A stretch of DNA of 64,000 nucleotides from CAIWHR01 sp963734055 (GCA_963734055.1 CAVTFQ010000012.1:62001-126000); one strand, 5' to 3'; positions 53,742-62,821 are shown, counted from the first letter of the stretch. The notes: generated by a model not told the origin, from the letters alone. Program-made: numbers and translations.

Positions 53742-54194
53742 TCAGCGCTTCTTGATCTTCCGAACAGCTTCACGGAAATCCTCGACGTCCTGGAAGCTGC
53801 GATACACGGACGCGAAGCGGATGTAGGCGACCTTGTCGAGCTTGTAGAGCTCCTGCATCACCATCTCGCCGATCTGGCGCGACGCGATTTCGCGCTCGCC
53901 GAGCGCGAGCACCTGGCCCACGATGCGGTCGACGGCGCGATCGACGAATTCCGTGGGGACGGGCCGCTTGTGGAGTGCGCGCTGGAACCCGTTGCGGAGC
54001 TTGCCGACGTCAAAATCCGAGCGCGTCCCGTTCGTCTTCACGACCTGCGGCAGTCGGAGCTCGACGGTCTCGTACGTGGTGAAGCGCTTCTGGCACGCCG
54101 TGCAGCGGCGCCGGCGGCGGATCGAATCGCCCGGCTCGGACACGCGCGAGTCGATGACCTGCGTGTCGTCGCTGCCGCAGAACGGGCACTTCAT
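53742..54194 (-). CDS. nrdR: transcriptional repressor NrdR
   Basis: A 150-residue zinc-ribbon/ATP-cone regulator that represses ribonucleotide reductase genes when dATP is high. MKCPFCGSDDTQVIDSRVSEPGDSIRRRRRCTACQKRFTTYE is the complete CxxC...CxxC ribbon, followed by the cone (VVKTNGTRSDFDVGKLRNGFQRALHKRPV). It sits between glyA and ribD, the standard betaproteobacterial order. Its leader is a heptamer tandem array up to 4 bp from the ATG, so there is no normal ribosome site. nrdR boxes would lie at nrd genes, not here. Confidence 0.96.
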   Translation of the reverse strand: MKCPFCGSDDTQVIDSRVSEPGDSIRRRRRCTACQKRFTTYETVELRLPQVVKTNGTRSDFDVGKLRNGFQRALHKRPVPTEFVDRAVDRIVGQVLALGEREIASRQIGEMVMQELYKLDKVAYIRFASVYRSFQDVEDFREAVRKIKKR

Positions 54195-54198
54195 ACTC

Positions 54199-54254
54199 AG
54201 CTATCAGCTATCAGCTATCAGCATTCAGCTATCAGCATTCAGCTGTCGGCTGTC
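54199..54254. repeat. eight tandem heptamers (AGCTATC-type) directly before nrdR
   Basis: The array reads AGCTATC x3, AGCATTC, AGCTATC, AGCATTC, AGCTGTC, GGCTGTC without interruption. The first unit lies 4 bp from the nrdR ATG, so the array replaces the leader and ribosome site. It is not in a coding frame. Copy-number change by strand slippage would move the nrdR start relative to its promoter, but no function is shown. Confidence 0.75.
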
Positions 54255-54309
54255 AGCAACATCGCGGGCGGCCCTTGCCGACGGCCGGCGGCCGAGCGCT
54301 GACGGCTGC

Positions 54310-55557
54310 TCATCCGTAGACCGGAAACTTCTTGTTGAGCGCCGCGACGGCGGACGCGGCACGCGAAGCCGTCGCGTCGTCGTGCGGGGCATCGAGCACG
54401 TCGGCAATCAGGTGCCCGAGCTCCTCGCTCTCGATCTCCGTGTAGCCGCGGGTGGTGATCGCCGGGCTGCCGATGCGGATCCCCGACGTTACGAACGGCT
54501 TCTCCGGGTCGTTCGGGATCGCGTTCTTGTTGACCGTGATGTGTGCCTTCGCGAGCGCCGCCTCGGCGTCCTTGCCGGTGATCTTCTTCGCGCGGAGGTC
54601 GACCAGGAACAGGTGCGAGTCGGTGCCCCCGGACACGATGCGCAGCCCGCGTTCCTGCATGACCTTCGCCAGCACGCGCGCGTTCTCGAGCACCTGCTCC
54701 TGATAGCGGCGGAAGTCCTTGCCCAGGGCTTCGCCGAAGGCGACGGCCTTGGCGGCGATGACGTGCATCAGCGGTCCGCCCTGCAGCCCGGGGAACACCG
54801 CCGAATTGATCGCCTTCTCGTGCTCGGCCGTCGTCAGCACGAAGCCGCCGCGCGGGCCGCGGAGCGTCTTGTGCGTCGTGCTGGTCACGTAGTCGGCAAC
54901 GCCGACGGGCGAGGGGTACACGTCGGCGGCGATCAGCCCGGCGTAGTGCGCCATGTCGACCATGAGGCGCGTACCCGTCGCCTTGGCGATCGCGGCGAAG
55001 CGTTCCCAGTCGATGATGCGCGAGTAGGCCGACGCGCCGGCGATGATCAGCTTCGGCTTGTGCTCGTGTGCGAGCCGCTCGACCGCGTCGTAGTCGATGA
55101 GCTCGGTCTCCAGGTCGAGGCCGTACGCGACGACGTTGAACCACTTGCCGCTCATGTTGACCGGCGAGCCGTGCGTCAGGTGGCCCCCGTGGGGCAGCGC
55201 CATCCCGAGGATCGTGTCGCCCGGCTTCAGCGCCGCGAAGAACACCGCCTGGTTGGCCTGTGCTCCGGAATGGGGTTGGACGTTGGCCGCCTCGGCGCCG
55301 AAGAGCGCCTTCACCCGATCGAGGGCGAGCTGCTCGGCGACATCGACCCATTCGCAGCCGCCGTAATACCGCTTGCCGGGGTAGCCCTCGGCATACTTGT
55401 TGGTGAGCTTCGAGCCCTGCGCCTCGAGCACGGCCCGGCTCACGTAGTTCTCCGAGGCGATCAGCTCGACGTGCGCTTCCTGGCGCCGGCCTTCGGCGAC
55501 GATGGCCGCCCAGAGCTCGGCGTCCGACTGGGCGAGAGTGAGGGAGTTGCGGGGCAC
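54310..55557 (-). CDS. glyA: serine hydroxymethyltransferase
   Basis: A 415-residue PLP enzyme that moves one carbon from serine to tetrahydrofolate. The start at GTG 55557 (VPRNSLTLAQ) aligns with the normal SHMT length; GTG 55569 upstream is in frame. Hallmarks are IELIASENY-like VELIASENYVSRAVLEAQGSKLTNKYAEGYPGKRYYGGCEWVD, HSGAQANQAVFFAAL, YVTSTTHKTLRGPRGGFVL (PLP Lys in THKT) and ITVNKNAIPNDPEKPFVTSGIRIGSPAITTRGY. It leads the glyA-nrdR-ribD-ribE group. Confidence 0.95.
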   Translation of the reverse strand: MPRNSLTLAQSDAELWAAIVAEGRRQEAHVELIASENYVSRAVLEAQGSKLTNKYAEGYPGKRYYGGCEWVDVAEQLALDRVKALFGAEAANVQPHSGAQANQAVFFAALKPGDTILGMALPHGGHLTHGSPVNMSGKWFNVVAYGLDLETELIDYDAVERLAHEHKPKLIIAGASAYSRIIDWERFAAIAKATGTRLMVDMAHYAGLIAADVYPSPVGVADYVTSTTHKTLRGPRGGFVLTTAEHEKAINSAVFPGLQGGPLMHVIAAKAVAFGEALGKDFRRYQEQVLENARVLAKVMQERGLRIVSGGTDSHLFLVDLRAKKITGKDAEAALAKAHITVNKNAIPNDPEKPFVTSGIRIGSPAITTRGYTEIESEELGHLIADVLDAPHDDATASRAASAVAALNKKFPVYG

Positions 55558-55679
55558 GGCGGGTCCCACGGCAGGGAGGGGAAGGGGTGAATCATTCTAG
55601 CATCCGCCGCCGCGAAGACTCGGCGGGTCGCGGGTCCGTTCGACGGGCGGAACCGCCTTTCCCTTCGGAGGAAAACCCT

Positions 55680-55685
55680 TATAAT
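55680..55685 (+). promoter_or_regulatory. candidate -10 box (TATAAT) for the TRAP operon
   Basis: A consensus TATAAT lies within CCCTTATAATCCGC about 110 bp before the small-permease start. No good -35 is present at 16-18 bp, so the element may be weak or activator-dependent. The 239-bp spacer between glyA and this operon holds no gene. Confidence 0.4.
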
Positions 55686-55796
55686 CCGCTGCCGGTCCCG
55701 GCAGATGGTCCTGCCGTGCGTCGCGGGTCGCACTGTTAGTCGGCAGTCATGCCGCTGCCGACCGTTGTTACCACCACCGATTCTCGAGGAGGCGCC

Positions 55797-56435
55797 TTGA
55801 ATGCCCTGCTCAGCTTGTCGCGCGCCATCGACGCCGTGACCGAGCGGATCGGCCGAAGCATCTACTGGCTGATACTCGTCGCCGTCCTGATCAGCGCGGC
55901 CAACGCGACGGTGCGCAAGGCCTTCAACTACAGCTCCAACTCGTTCCTCGAGGTCCAGTGGTACCTCTTCTCGTTGGTCTTCCTGTTCCTCGCCGGCTAC
56001 ACGCTCATGAACAACGAGCACGTCCGGATCGACATCATCACCGGGCGGCTGTCCGCCAAGACCCGCGCCTGGATCGACATCTTTGGCACGCTGTTCTTCC
56101 TGCTGCCGATGGCGATCCTGATCATGTACCTGTCGTGGCCCGTCTTCGTCGACGCCTACGAGCGCCATGAGGTGTCGACCAACGCCGGCGGCCTGATCAT
56201 CTGGCCGGCACGACTGATGGTGCCCGTCGGCTTCTTCCTTCTGATCGTGCAGGCCGTGTCGGAGCTCATCAAACGCGCCGCTTTCCTGCGGGGCATGATC
56301 CCGGACCCGAGCGAGAAGCACGTCGAGAAGACCCTCGAGGAGGAGCTCGCCGACGAGATCCTCAAGTCCCGCGGCGACCGCGGCATCGCCCAGGAGATCG
56401 AGGCGATCGGCGTGGCCAAGAAAGACAAGCCGTGA
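55797..56435 (+). CDS. TRAP transporter small permease (DctQ family)
   Basis: A 212-residue four-helix membrane protein. The start TTG at 55797 is chosen because GAGGAGG lies 4-5 nt before it; an upstream ATG (55749) is in frame but has no site. Helices and family motifs: SIYWLILVAVLISAANATVRKAF, EVQWYLFSLVFLFLAGYTLMNNEHVRIDIITGRL, and WIDIFGTLFFLLPMAILIMYLSW. The C-terminus is a charged cytoplasmic tail. It pairs with the large permease, whose start overlaps its stop (ATGA-type, 56432). Confidence 0.9.
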   Translation: MNALLSLSRAIDAVTERIGRSIYWLILVAVLISAANATVRKAFNYSSNSFLEVQWYLFSLVFLFLAGYTLMNNEHVRIDIITGRLSAKTRAWIDIFGTLFFLLPMAILIMYLSWPVFVDAYERHEVSTNAGGLIIWPARLMVPVGFFLLIVQAVSELIKRAAFLRGMIPDPSEKHVEKTLEEELADEILKSRGDRGIAQEIEAIGVAKKDKP

Positions 56436-58348
56436 CCGCCTTCCTCATCGCCAACATCGCGCCGCTGATGTTCGCGTCGCTGGTGGTCGTGCTGCTCATC
56501 GGGTACCCCGTCTCGTTTGCGTTGGCCGCCGTCGGCATCGGTTTCGGCTTCATCGGGATCGAGCTCGGGCTCCTGCAGCCGACGCTGCTGCAGGCGCTGC
56601 CGGAGCGGATCTGGGGCGTGATGTCCAACGAGACGCTGCTGGCGGTGCCGTTCTTCACGTTCATGGGGCTGATCCTCGAGCGCAGCGGCATGGCCGAGGA
56701 CCTGCTCGACACGATCGGCCAGCTGTTCGGGCCGATCCGCGGCGGCCTCGCATACGCCGTGGTGTTCGTCGGAGCGCTGCTCGCTGCGACCACCGGCGTC
56801 GTCGCCGCGTCGGTGATCTCGATGGGCCTCATCTCGCTGCCGATCATGCTGCGCTACGGCTACGACCGACGGCTTGCGTCCGGCGTGATCGCGGCGTCGG
56901 GAACGCTCGCGCAGATCATTCCGCCGTCCCTGGTGCTGATCATCATGGCCGATCAGCTCGGACGTTCGGTCGGCGACATGTACGCGGGCGCGTTCATCCC
57001 CGGGCTGACGCTCGCCGGCATGTATGCGGTGTACGTGATCGGTTCCAGCATCTTCCGCCCGAATTGGGCGCCGGCGCTGCCCGTAGAGGCACGGACGATG
57101 CGCGAGGACAGCGGGGCGTCGGGCAATCGCTCGCTGCTGGTGCTGACGGCGCTTTCGGTGGCCGCGGCTGCGGCGTTCTGGTTCATCTATTACAACGAAT
57201 ACAATCCCGAGACGGCGACCGACGAGCGCGTGGTGATGACGATGGCCGTCGGCGTGGGTACCGCTTTCGTGATCGCCGTCATCAACCGGCTGCTCCGGCT
57301 GCACCTGCTGTCGAGGATCGCCGAACGCGTGACGTTCGTGCTGATCCCACCGCTCGCCCTCATCTTTCTGGTACTCGGCACGATCTTCCTCGGTGTGGCG
57401 ACGCCGACGGAGGGCGGCGCCATGGGCGCCACCGGCGCGCTGATCATGGCGCTCGCCCGCCGCAAGCTGTCGCTTCGCCTCCTGCGACAGGCGATGAACA
57501 CGACCGCCAAGCTCGCCACGTTCGTCGTGTTCATCCTGATCGGCGCACGGGTGTTCAGCCTGACCTTCTACGGCGTCAACGGCCACGTCTGGGTCGAACA
57601 CCTCCTGACGAGCCTCCCGGGCGGCCAGCTCGGCTTCCTGATCGTGGTGAACATCCTGATCTTCGTGCTGGCGTTCTTCCTCGACTTCTTCGAGCTGTCG
57701 TTCATCATCATCCCGCTGATCGGCCCGGTGGCCGAGAAGCTCGGCGTCGACCTCGTGTGGTTCGGCATTTTGCTCGCCGTGAACATGCAGACATCGTTCA
57801 TGCACCCGCCGTTCGGCTTCGCCCTGTTCTTCCTGCGCAGCGTCGCGCCGGCCAAGGAGTACAAGGACCGCCTCACGGGGCGCACGATCGCCCCCGTCAC
57901 CACCGGGCAGATCTACTGGGGCGCCGTGCCCTTCGTGCTGATCCAGGTCATCATGGTCGGGCTGATCATCGCGTTCCCGGGACTGGTGTCCGGCGGACTC
58001 GCCCAGAAGGCGCAGATCGACATCCGCAACATCCGCATCGAGGCTCCGGCGGAAATGCGGGGTCCCGGAGGCCGGGTCACCGGCGGCAGTTCCCAGCAGG
58101 AGGATGCGGAGAAGGCGCTGGAGAAGCTCCTCGGCGGCGAGGACAATTCGCCGGACAAGGCCGGCGCGCCGGAACAACCGGGCGCTCAGCCCGCCCCCGG
58201 CAATTCCTCGGAGCAGCCTGCCCCCGGCAATTCCCCGGAGCAGCCTGCCCCCGGCACGTCATCGGACCAGGAGGACGCCGCGAAGGCGCTGGAGCGCGCC
58301 ATGGGCGACGGCAAATCCGAGGCGCCTCCGGCGCAAGACAAGAAATAG
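56432..58348 (+). CDS. TRAP transporter large permease (DctM family) with repeated C-terminal tail
   Basis: A 638-residue membrane protein, larger than the typical ~430 residues. VVLLIGYPVSFALAAVGIGFGFIGIELGLL, LLAVPFFTFMGLILERSGMAEDLLDTIGQLFGPIRGGLAYAVVFVGALLAATTGVVAASVISMGLISLPIMLRYGY are standard DctM parts. A central ~90-residue insert replaces a loop, and the last ~105 residues are a hydrophilic tail with two PAPGNS-SEQ units and a run of EDAAKALERAMG. The tail is unusual. It transports the solute bound by the protein encoded at 58440-59540. Confidence 0.9.
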   Translation: MTAFLIANIAPLMFASLVVVLLIGYPVSFALAAVGIGFGFIGIELGLLQPTLLQALPERIWGVMSNETLLAVPFFTFMGLILERSGMAEDLLDTIGQLFGPIRGGLAYAVVFVGALLAATTGVVAASVISMGLISLPIMLRYGYDRRLASGVIAASGTLAQIIPPSLVLIIMADQLGRSVGDMYAGAFIPGLTLAGMYAVYVIGSSIFRPNWAPALPVEARTMREDSGASGNRSLLVLTALSVAAAAAFWFIYYNEYNPETATDERVVMTMAVGVGTAFVIAVINRLLRLHLLSRIAERVTFVLIPPLALIFLVLGTIFLGVATPTEGGAMGATGALIMALARRKLSLRLLRQAMNTTAKLATFVVFILIGARVFSLTFYGVNGHVWVEHLLTSLPGGQLGFLIVVNILIFVLAFFLDFFELSFIIIPLIGPVAEKLGVDLVWFGILLAVNMQTSFMHPPFGFALFFLRSVAPAKEYKDRLTGRTIAPVTTGQIYWGAVPFVLIQVIMVGLIIAFPGLVSGGLAQKAQIDIRNIRIEAPAEMRGPGGRVTGGSSQQEDAEKALEKLLGGEDNSPDKAGAPEQPGAQPAPGNSSEQPAPGNSPEQPAPGTSSDQEDAAKALERAMGDGKSEAPPAQDKK

Positions 58349-58402
58349 GACGGCCCATATGCAGAAAGCGCCCTGGCGTTGGGATTCGCCGGGCGCCACG
58401 AT

Positions 58403-58422
58403 GCGGCCCCCGCGGGGGCCGC
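58403..58422. terminator. 20-bp perfect palindrome between convergent TRAP genes
   Basis: GCGGCCCCCGCGGGGGCCGC is an exact palindrome in the 91-bp gap between the large permease stop (58348) and the binding-protein stop (58440). It is placed as a bidirectional terminator; no T-tract is present. Confidence 0.45.
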
Positions 58423-58439
58423 CAAGGTTCGCGTTGGGA

Positions 58440-59540
58440 CTACTTCTTCTTCATGGACATCCGCTCGGCGGCGATCATGAAGTTGTCGAACCGGTTCTCG
58501 GCGATGCTGAACCATTCCACTTCATTCTGCTTGAACGCCTTCCAAGGTTCGTAGATCTTCTTGAATTTCTCGTTCTTGGTGGCGATCTCGTCGTAGACCT
58601 CCTGGGTCGCCTTGTAGCACGCCGCCATGATGTCGTTGCTGAATGGCTGCAGTTTGACGCCGTTCGCGATGAGCCGCTTGAGCGCCGGCGGATTGAGCGC
58701 GTCGTACTTGGCCATCATGTCGACGTTGGCGGCGTCGCACGCCGAATGCAGGATCGACTGATAGTCCTTGGGCAGGTCCGCGTACGCCTTCGTGTTGACG
58801 AAGAGGTCGAGCTCCGGACCGCCCTCCCACCAACCCGGATAGTAGTAGTACTTGGCGACCTTGTAGAAGCCAAGCTTTTCGTCGTCGTACGGACCGACCC
58901 ATTCGGCGGCGTCGATCGTGCCCTTCTCCAGCGACGGATAGATGTCGCCTCCGGGAATCTGCTGCGGCACGACGCCGAGCTTCTGCAGCGGCAGACCCCC
59001 GGTGCCTCCGATGCGCATCTTGAGGCCCTTGAGGTCGGCAACGGTCTTGATCTCCTTGCGGAACCAGCCGCCCATCTGCGCGCCGGTGTTGCCGGCGGCG
59101 AAGCTCACGATGTTGTAATCCTTCAGAAAGTCGTCATACAGCTGCCGGCCGCCGCCGTGCATCATCCAGGCATTCTGCGCCCGGTCGTTCATCCCGAACG
59201 GAATCGCACAGCCGAAGGCGAAGGTCGGGTCCTTGCCGAAGAAGTAGTAAGGCGCGGTGTGGCAACATTGCACGGTCGCGTTCTGCACGGCGTCGACCAC
59301 GCCGAACGCCGGCACGATCTCGCCGCCGGCGAAGACCTGGATCTGAAACTTGTTGTTGGTCGCCGCGGCCACGCGCTCGGAAATGACGACCGCGCCGCCG
59401 TAGATCGTGTCGAGGCTCTTCGGAAAGCTCGACGCGAGGCGCCATTTCACCTCCGGGGTGCCCTGCGCGAACGCGGGCGCGGAGCCCGCGGCGAGAATCC
59501 CGGCCAGGCCCGTGTGCTTCAGGAACGAACGACGTTGCAT
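58440..59540 (-). CDS. TRAP transporter substrate-binding protein (DctP/TakP family), Tat-type signal
   Basis: A 366-residue periplasmic protein. The signal has a twin-arginine motif (RRSFLKHTGLAGILAAGSAPAFA), so it is probably exported folded via Tat. WRLASSFPKSLDTIYGGAVVISERVA, FAGGEIVPAFGVVDAVQNATVQCCHTAPYYFFGKDPTFAFG and GLKMRIGGTGGLPLQKLG (with the substrate-binding Arg) match the TakP (alpha-keto acid) branch. GAGGAG precedes the ATG. It is convergent to its permease genes, which is unusual for a TRAP system but keeps the three genes together. Confidence 0.9.
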   Translation of the reverse strand: MQRRSFLKHTGLAGILAAGSAPAFAQGTPEVKWRLASSFPKSLDTIYGGAVVISERVAAATNNKFQIQVFAGGEIVPAFGVVDAVQNATVQCCHTAPYYFFGKDPTFAFGCAIPFGMNDRAQNAWMMHGGGRQLYDDFLKDYNIVSFAAGNTGAQMGGWFRKEIKTVADLKGLKMRIGGTGGLPLQKLGVVPQQIPGGDIYPSLEKGTIDAAEWVGPYDDEKLGFYKVAKYYYYPGWWEGGPELDLFVNTKAYADLPKDYQSILHSACDAANVDMMAKYDALNPPALKRLIANGVKLQPFSNDIMAACYKATQEVYDEIATKNEKFKKIYEPWKAFKQNEVEWFSIAENRFDNFMIAAERMSMKKK

Positions 59541-59664
59541 CAGGTCTTCTCCTCTCGAATTGACTGTCGCCCCGCGGGCCGACGGCACCCGCCCTGCAAG
59601 TCCGCTGTGGATTCTAGCCGAATTCGGCGGCACATCCCCCGCCTCCGCTTCCGCCAGGACCGCT

Positions 59665-61293
59665 TCAGGGCGTCAGCTTGCGCACGGCGTTGAACAGCGC
59701 CCACGCCCAGCCGGCCTGCCGCTCGAGGGTCTGCGTGAACCGGATCAGGTAGCGCGCACTTCCCGTATCGAGCTCGACCATTCCCCCGGGCACGAACTTC
59801 TCGTCGGGTCCGATGAGGCTCCGTTGCGCGGCCTGCCGGTTCTCGGGGTGCGCAGGCAGGTAGAGCCCGAAAAAGGGGCGCTCCGCCTCGGGCTGCTTCG
59901 AGCCGCTCGGCGTGACCCACGTCCGCAGCAGCACGCGGACGAGCCTGCGGGCGACGATCTCGACCCCGACAGTGACCTCGTCGACCTGGTGGCGCTGCAT
60001 CCGACGCACGACCGCGAGCGACCAGGCATCGCCCTCCCGGATCGAGACGATCTCGCCCAGCTTCGCCGGCGCTTCCTTCACCGGCGCCACGAGGCGCCAG
60101 CCGGAATCGCTGCGGTCCACCATTTTCCACGTCGTCCCGTGAATGCGGCGGGCGACCGACTCCGGGTTCACCGATGGATTCACCATCTGCGTGACTTCGT
60201 CGTAGCTCGCGACCACCGCCGGCGTGCGCGCCGCCTCCGGCAACCGCTCGATCTCGGCCACCGCGCGCGTCACGGCCTGCAAGCCGATCACGACGCGCAC
60301 TTCGCCCTCGGACACGTGGCGCGGCGAGCGCGGCGCCTGGGCGATCGCCTCGGGCCCAAACAGCGACGCGAGCCGCATGAGCAGGAGCCGCTGCTCGCGC
60401 GCCGGGAGCTCGCCCGGCTTGACCACGTCATCCTGCTCCGGGAGCCAACGCATACGCTCGACGATGCGGGTGTACGCGGGACTCGCGTCGAGGAACAGGA
60501 TGCGGCCGCCGCTGTGCGGCCGGTCGAGCCGCCGCAGGCCCTGCGTTCCGGTCAGGTCGACGAGAAAGGTCGCGCCGGCGCCGGGCGGCGGCACCAGCGT
60601 GAGCGAGGGGGCCCAGTCCTCGAGCTGCTTCGCGACCCACTCGACCTGGTCGGGCGTGAAGTTGCCCGAGTCGAGACGCATGAGGAGCAGCGTCTTAAGG
60701 TATTCGCCCTCGAGATACACGCCCGGGCGCGAGAACGTCCCGGCCCCGAAGACGAGCTGCTCGCGCTGCCAGCCGCGCATCCGGGCGAACTCGTAGAGCT
60801 CATGGAACTCCCGCCATTGCGCGGGGATCCAGTGGCCGTAGCGGAACAGGCGGTACTTTCCGTCGATGCCCTTGAAGTGCGCGAGCCGCACGAGCACCCA
60901 CGGCAGCACGGCGCGCCAGCGCCGGTTGTCCGCCCGCGGATAACCTGCCTTGAGTCCGAGCTGATAGGCGGCCGTGAACGCCTTCACGAGGTCGAACACC
61001 GCGTGCCACAGCCGCGACTCGACGCCCGTGCTCTTCTGGTAGTTCGTGGTGTACTGCTGCGTGAGCTGCGCGAGCACCGGCTCGAGCCGCGCATCGATGC
61101 GCAGCAGGGCTTCGACCTGTCCGGGACCGACTTCGCGGCGCGCACCGGGGAAGGCGGCCACGAGGTCGAGCGCCTCCTTCTGGATCGACAGCGCGTCGAG
61201 CGCAGGCAGCGCCGCGATCCAGCGACCCGCCGTGTGGCCGTTGCGGAACGGGTCGTTCAGCGTGCGGAAGAAGTTGACGACGGGGGTGATCAT
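59665..61293 (-). CDS. conserved protein of unknown function (542 residues)
   Basis: A 542-residue soluble protein without signal peptide. I do not recognise a family with certainty. The N-terminal ~180 residues are helical with many charged residues (HGTAGRWIAALPALDALSIQKEALDLVAAFP). The middle third includes VLRLGTQGLRRLDRPHSGGRILFLD-like segments. The C-terminal ~120 residues (VARRLVRVLLRTWVTPSGSKQPEAERPFFGLYLPAHPENRQAAQRSLIGPDEKFVPGGMVELDTG) end with a beta-rich part of the kind seen in PilZ-type barrels, but the RxxxR and DxSxxG motifs for cyclic di-GMP are not clear. It follows pmbA by 25 bp on the same strand, so may be co-transcribed. Confidence 0.6.
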   Translation of the reverse strand: MITPVVNFFRTLNDPFRNGHTAGRWIAALPALDALSIQKEALDLVAAFPGARREVGPGQVEALLRIDARLEPVLAQLTQQYTTNYQKSTGVESRLWHAVFDLVKAFTAAYQLGLKAGYPRADNRRWRAVLPWVLVRLAHFKGIDGKYRLFRYGHWIPAQWREFHELYEFARMRGWQREQLVFGAGTFSRPGVYLEGEYLKTLLLMRLDSGNFTPDQVEWVAKQLEDWAPSLTLVPPPGAGATFLVDLTGTQGLRRLDRPHSGGRILFLDASPAYTRIVERMRWLPEQDDVVKPGELPAREQRLLLMRLASLFGPEAIAQAPRSPRHVSEGEVRVVIGLQAVTRAVAEIERLPEAARTPAVVASYDEVTQMVNPSVNPESVARRIHGTTWKMVDRSDSGWRLVAPVKEAPAKLGEIVSIREGDAWSLAVVRRMQRHQVDEVTVGVEIVARRLVRVLLRTWVTPSGSKQPEAERPFFGLYLPAHPENRQAAQRSLIGPDEKFVPGGMVELDTGSARYLIRFTQTLERQAGWAWALFNAVRKLTP

Positions 61294-61318
61294 CGGTGCG
61301 TCAACACGCGGCGGCGGC

Positions 61319-62728
61319 CTACGCGCCCGCCACCGTCATCCGGCCGACGAGGATCGAGCCCGTGTGCCGCGAGCTCCTGCGGTCGACGTCGGCCCCGACG
61401 GCAACGATGTCCCGGAACATCTGCTTCAGGTTCCCCGCGATCGTGATTTCCTCGACGGGGAACGCGATTTCGCCGCCCTCGATCCAGAAGCCCGCAGCGC
61501 CGCGCGAGTAGTCGCCGGTGACCGAGTTCACGCCCTGGCCGAGTTGCTCCGTCACGAGCAGCCCGCGTCCCATCCGCCGCAGCAGTGCCGGGAGATCCTC
61601 GCCGCCGTGGACGAGCACCAGGTTGTGGCTCCCGCCCGCATTGCCGGTGGTGGCGAGGCCGAGCTTTCGCGCGGAATAGCTGCCGAGAAAGTACCCGCGC
61701 AGCACGCCGTCGCGCACGACGTCGCGCGGCGCGGTGGCCACGCCCTCGTTGTCGAACGGCGCGCTGCCCCGCCCGCGCAGCAGATGCGGCTCCTCGCGGA
61801 TCGACACGCGCGGCGCGAAGACTTCGGTGCCGAGCGAATCGGGCAGGAATGTCGACTTTCGGTATAGCGAACCTCCCGAGACGGCGGCGACGAAGAATCC
61901 GATCAGGTCGGCGGCTTCCGGCGCCTCGAACAGCACCGCGCATTCCTGGGTCGGCAGCTGCCGCGCGCCGAGGCGCCGCGCAGTGCGCTCGCCGGCGGCA
62001 CGACCCACGGCATCGGCGGATTCGAGGTCGTTCGCGGCGCGCGCCGCCGTATACCAGTAGTCGCGCTGCATCGCCCCGTCGCCGGCATCGCCGATCACGG
62101 AGCAGTCGATGTGATGCCGCGAGCTGCGATAGCCGCCGCAGAAGCCGTTCGAGTTCGCGTAGACGAACTCCGATTCGTTGCGGGCGACGGTCGACCCCTC
62201 GCTGTTCACGAGCCGCCGATCGACCGCGAGCGCGGCGCCTTCCGCGGCACGGCCCATCTCGATTGCGTCGTCGACGGCAAGGTCCCACGGGTGATAGAGA
62301 TCGAGGTCGGGAATCGTCCGCGCGAGGCGCTCCGGGTCGGCCAGGCCGGCAGCGGGATCCTGCGCCGTGTGGCGCGCTATCGAGAGCGCCTTGGCGACGC
62401 TGGCCTCGAGCGCTTCCGGCGCGAAATCGGCGGTGCTCGCGTGCCCGCGCCGCTGCCCGATGAAGACGGTCACGCCGATCCCCTTGTCCCGGTTGTACGC
62501 AATGGTCTCGACCTCGCCGTTCCGGACGGTGACGCTCTGGCCGACCGCCTGCGAGACCTCGGTCTCGGCGGCGGTCGCGCCCCCGGCCCGCGCCGCTGCG
62601 AGCACCGACGCCGCAAGCCGCTCGAGTTCGTGGGTCGGAAGCGGAAAGCGACCCGGCGGGACATCGGGTCGCAGCACTGGATTGGCCGGGAAGCGCGGCG
62701 ATTCGGCAGTCGGAAGCGTGGCGGTCAT
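61319..62728 (-). CDS. pmbA: metalloprotease PmbA (TldE)
   Basis: A 469-residue partner of TldD in the modulation of DNA gyrase and maturation of microcins and antitoxins. ETEVSQAVGQSVTVRNGEVETIAYNRDKGIGVTVFIGQRRGHASTADF is the typical N-terminal region, and GVNSVTGDYSRGAAGFWIEGGEIAFPVEEITIAGNL is the C-terminal hallmark. TldD itself is not in this window. The start at 62728 is an ATG inside a 150-bp divergent region with darP. It precedes the unknown gene above. Confidence 0.93.
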   Translation of the reverse strand: MTATLPTAESPRFPANPVLRPDVPPGRFPLPTHELERLAASVLAAARAGGATAAETEVSQAVGQSVTVRNGEVETIAYNRDKGIGVTVFIGQRRGHASTADFAPEALEASVAKALSIARHTAQDPAAGLADPERLARTIPDLDLYHPWDLAVDDAIEMGRAAEGAALAVDRRLVNSEGSTVARNESEFVYANSNGFCGGYRSSRHHIDCSVIGDAGDGAMQRDYWYTAARAANDLESADAVGRAAGERTARRLGARQLPTQECAVLFEAPEAADLIGFFVAAVSGGSLYRKSTFLPDSLGTEVFAPRVSIREEPHLLRGRGSAPFDNEGVATAPRDVVRDGVLRGYFLGSYSARKLGLATTGNAGGSHNLVLVHGGEDLPALLRRMGRGLLVTEQLGQGVNSVTGDYSRGAAGFWIEGGEIAFPVEEITIAGNLKQMFRDIVAVGADVDRRSSRHTGSILVGRMTVAGA

Positions 62729-62814
62729 GGGGAACGGAGCGCGGCAGGTGTCGCATGGCGGCCCTGCCGGTCGGTTCGCGGCGGGTGCGCGACCGCCTGT
62801 GGCAAGGCCTCGGC

Positions 62815-62821
62815 TATCATA
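62815..62821. promoter_or_regulatory. overlapping divergent -10 boxes between pmbA and darP
   Basis: TATCAT (plus, 62815-62820) and TATGAT (minus, 62821-62816) overlap in one sequence, TATCATA. Each lies upstream of one gene, pmbA to the left and darP to the right. No clear -35 was found for either, so the assignment is tentative. Confidence 0.35.

Noticed and set aside
54199..54254. Possible CRISPR array before nrdR
   Set aside because: The repeats are contiguous heptamers with no spacers, far shorter than CRISPR repeats, and there are no cas genes.
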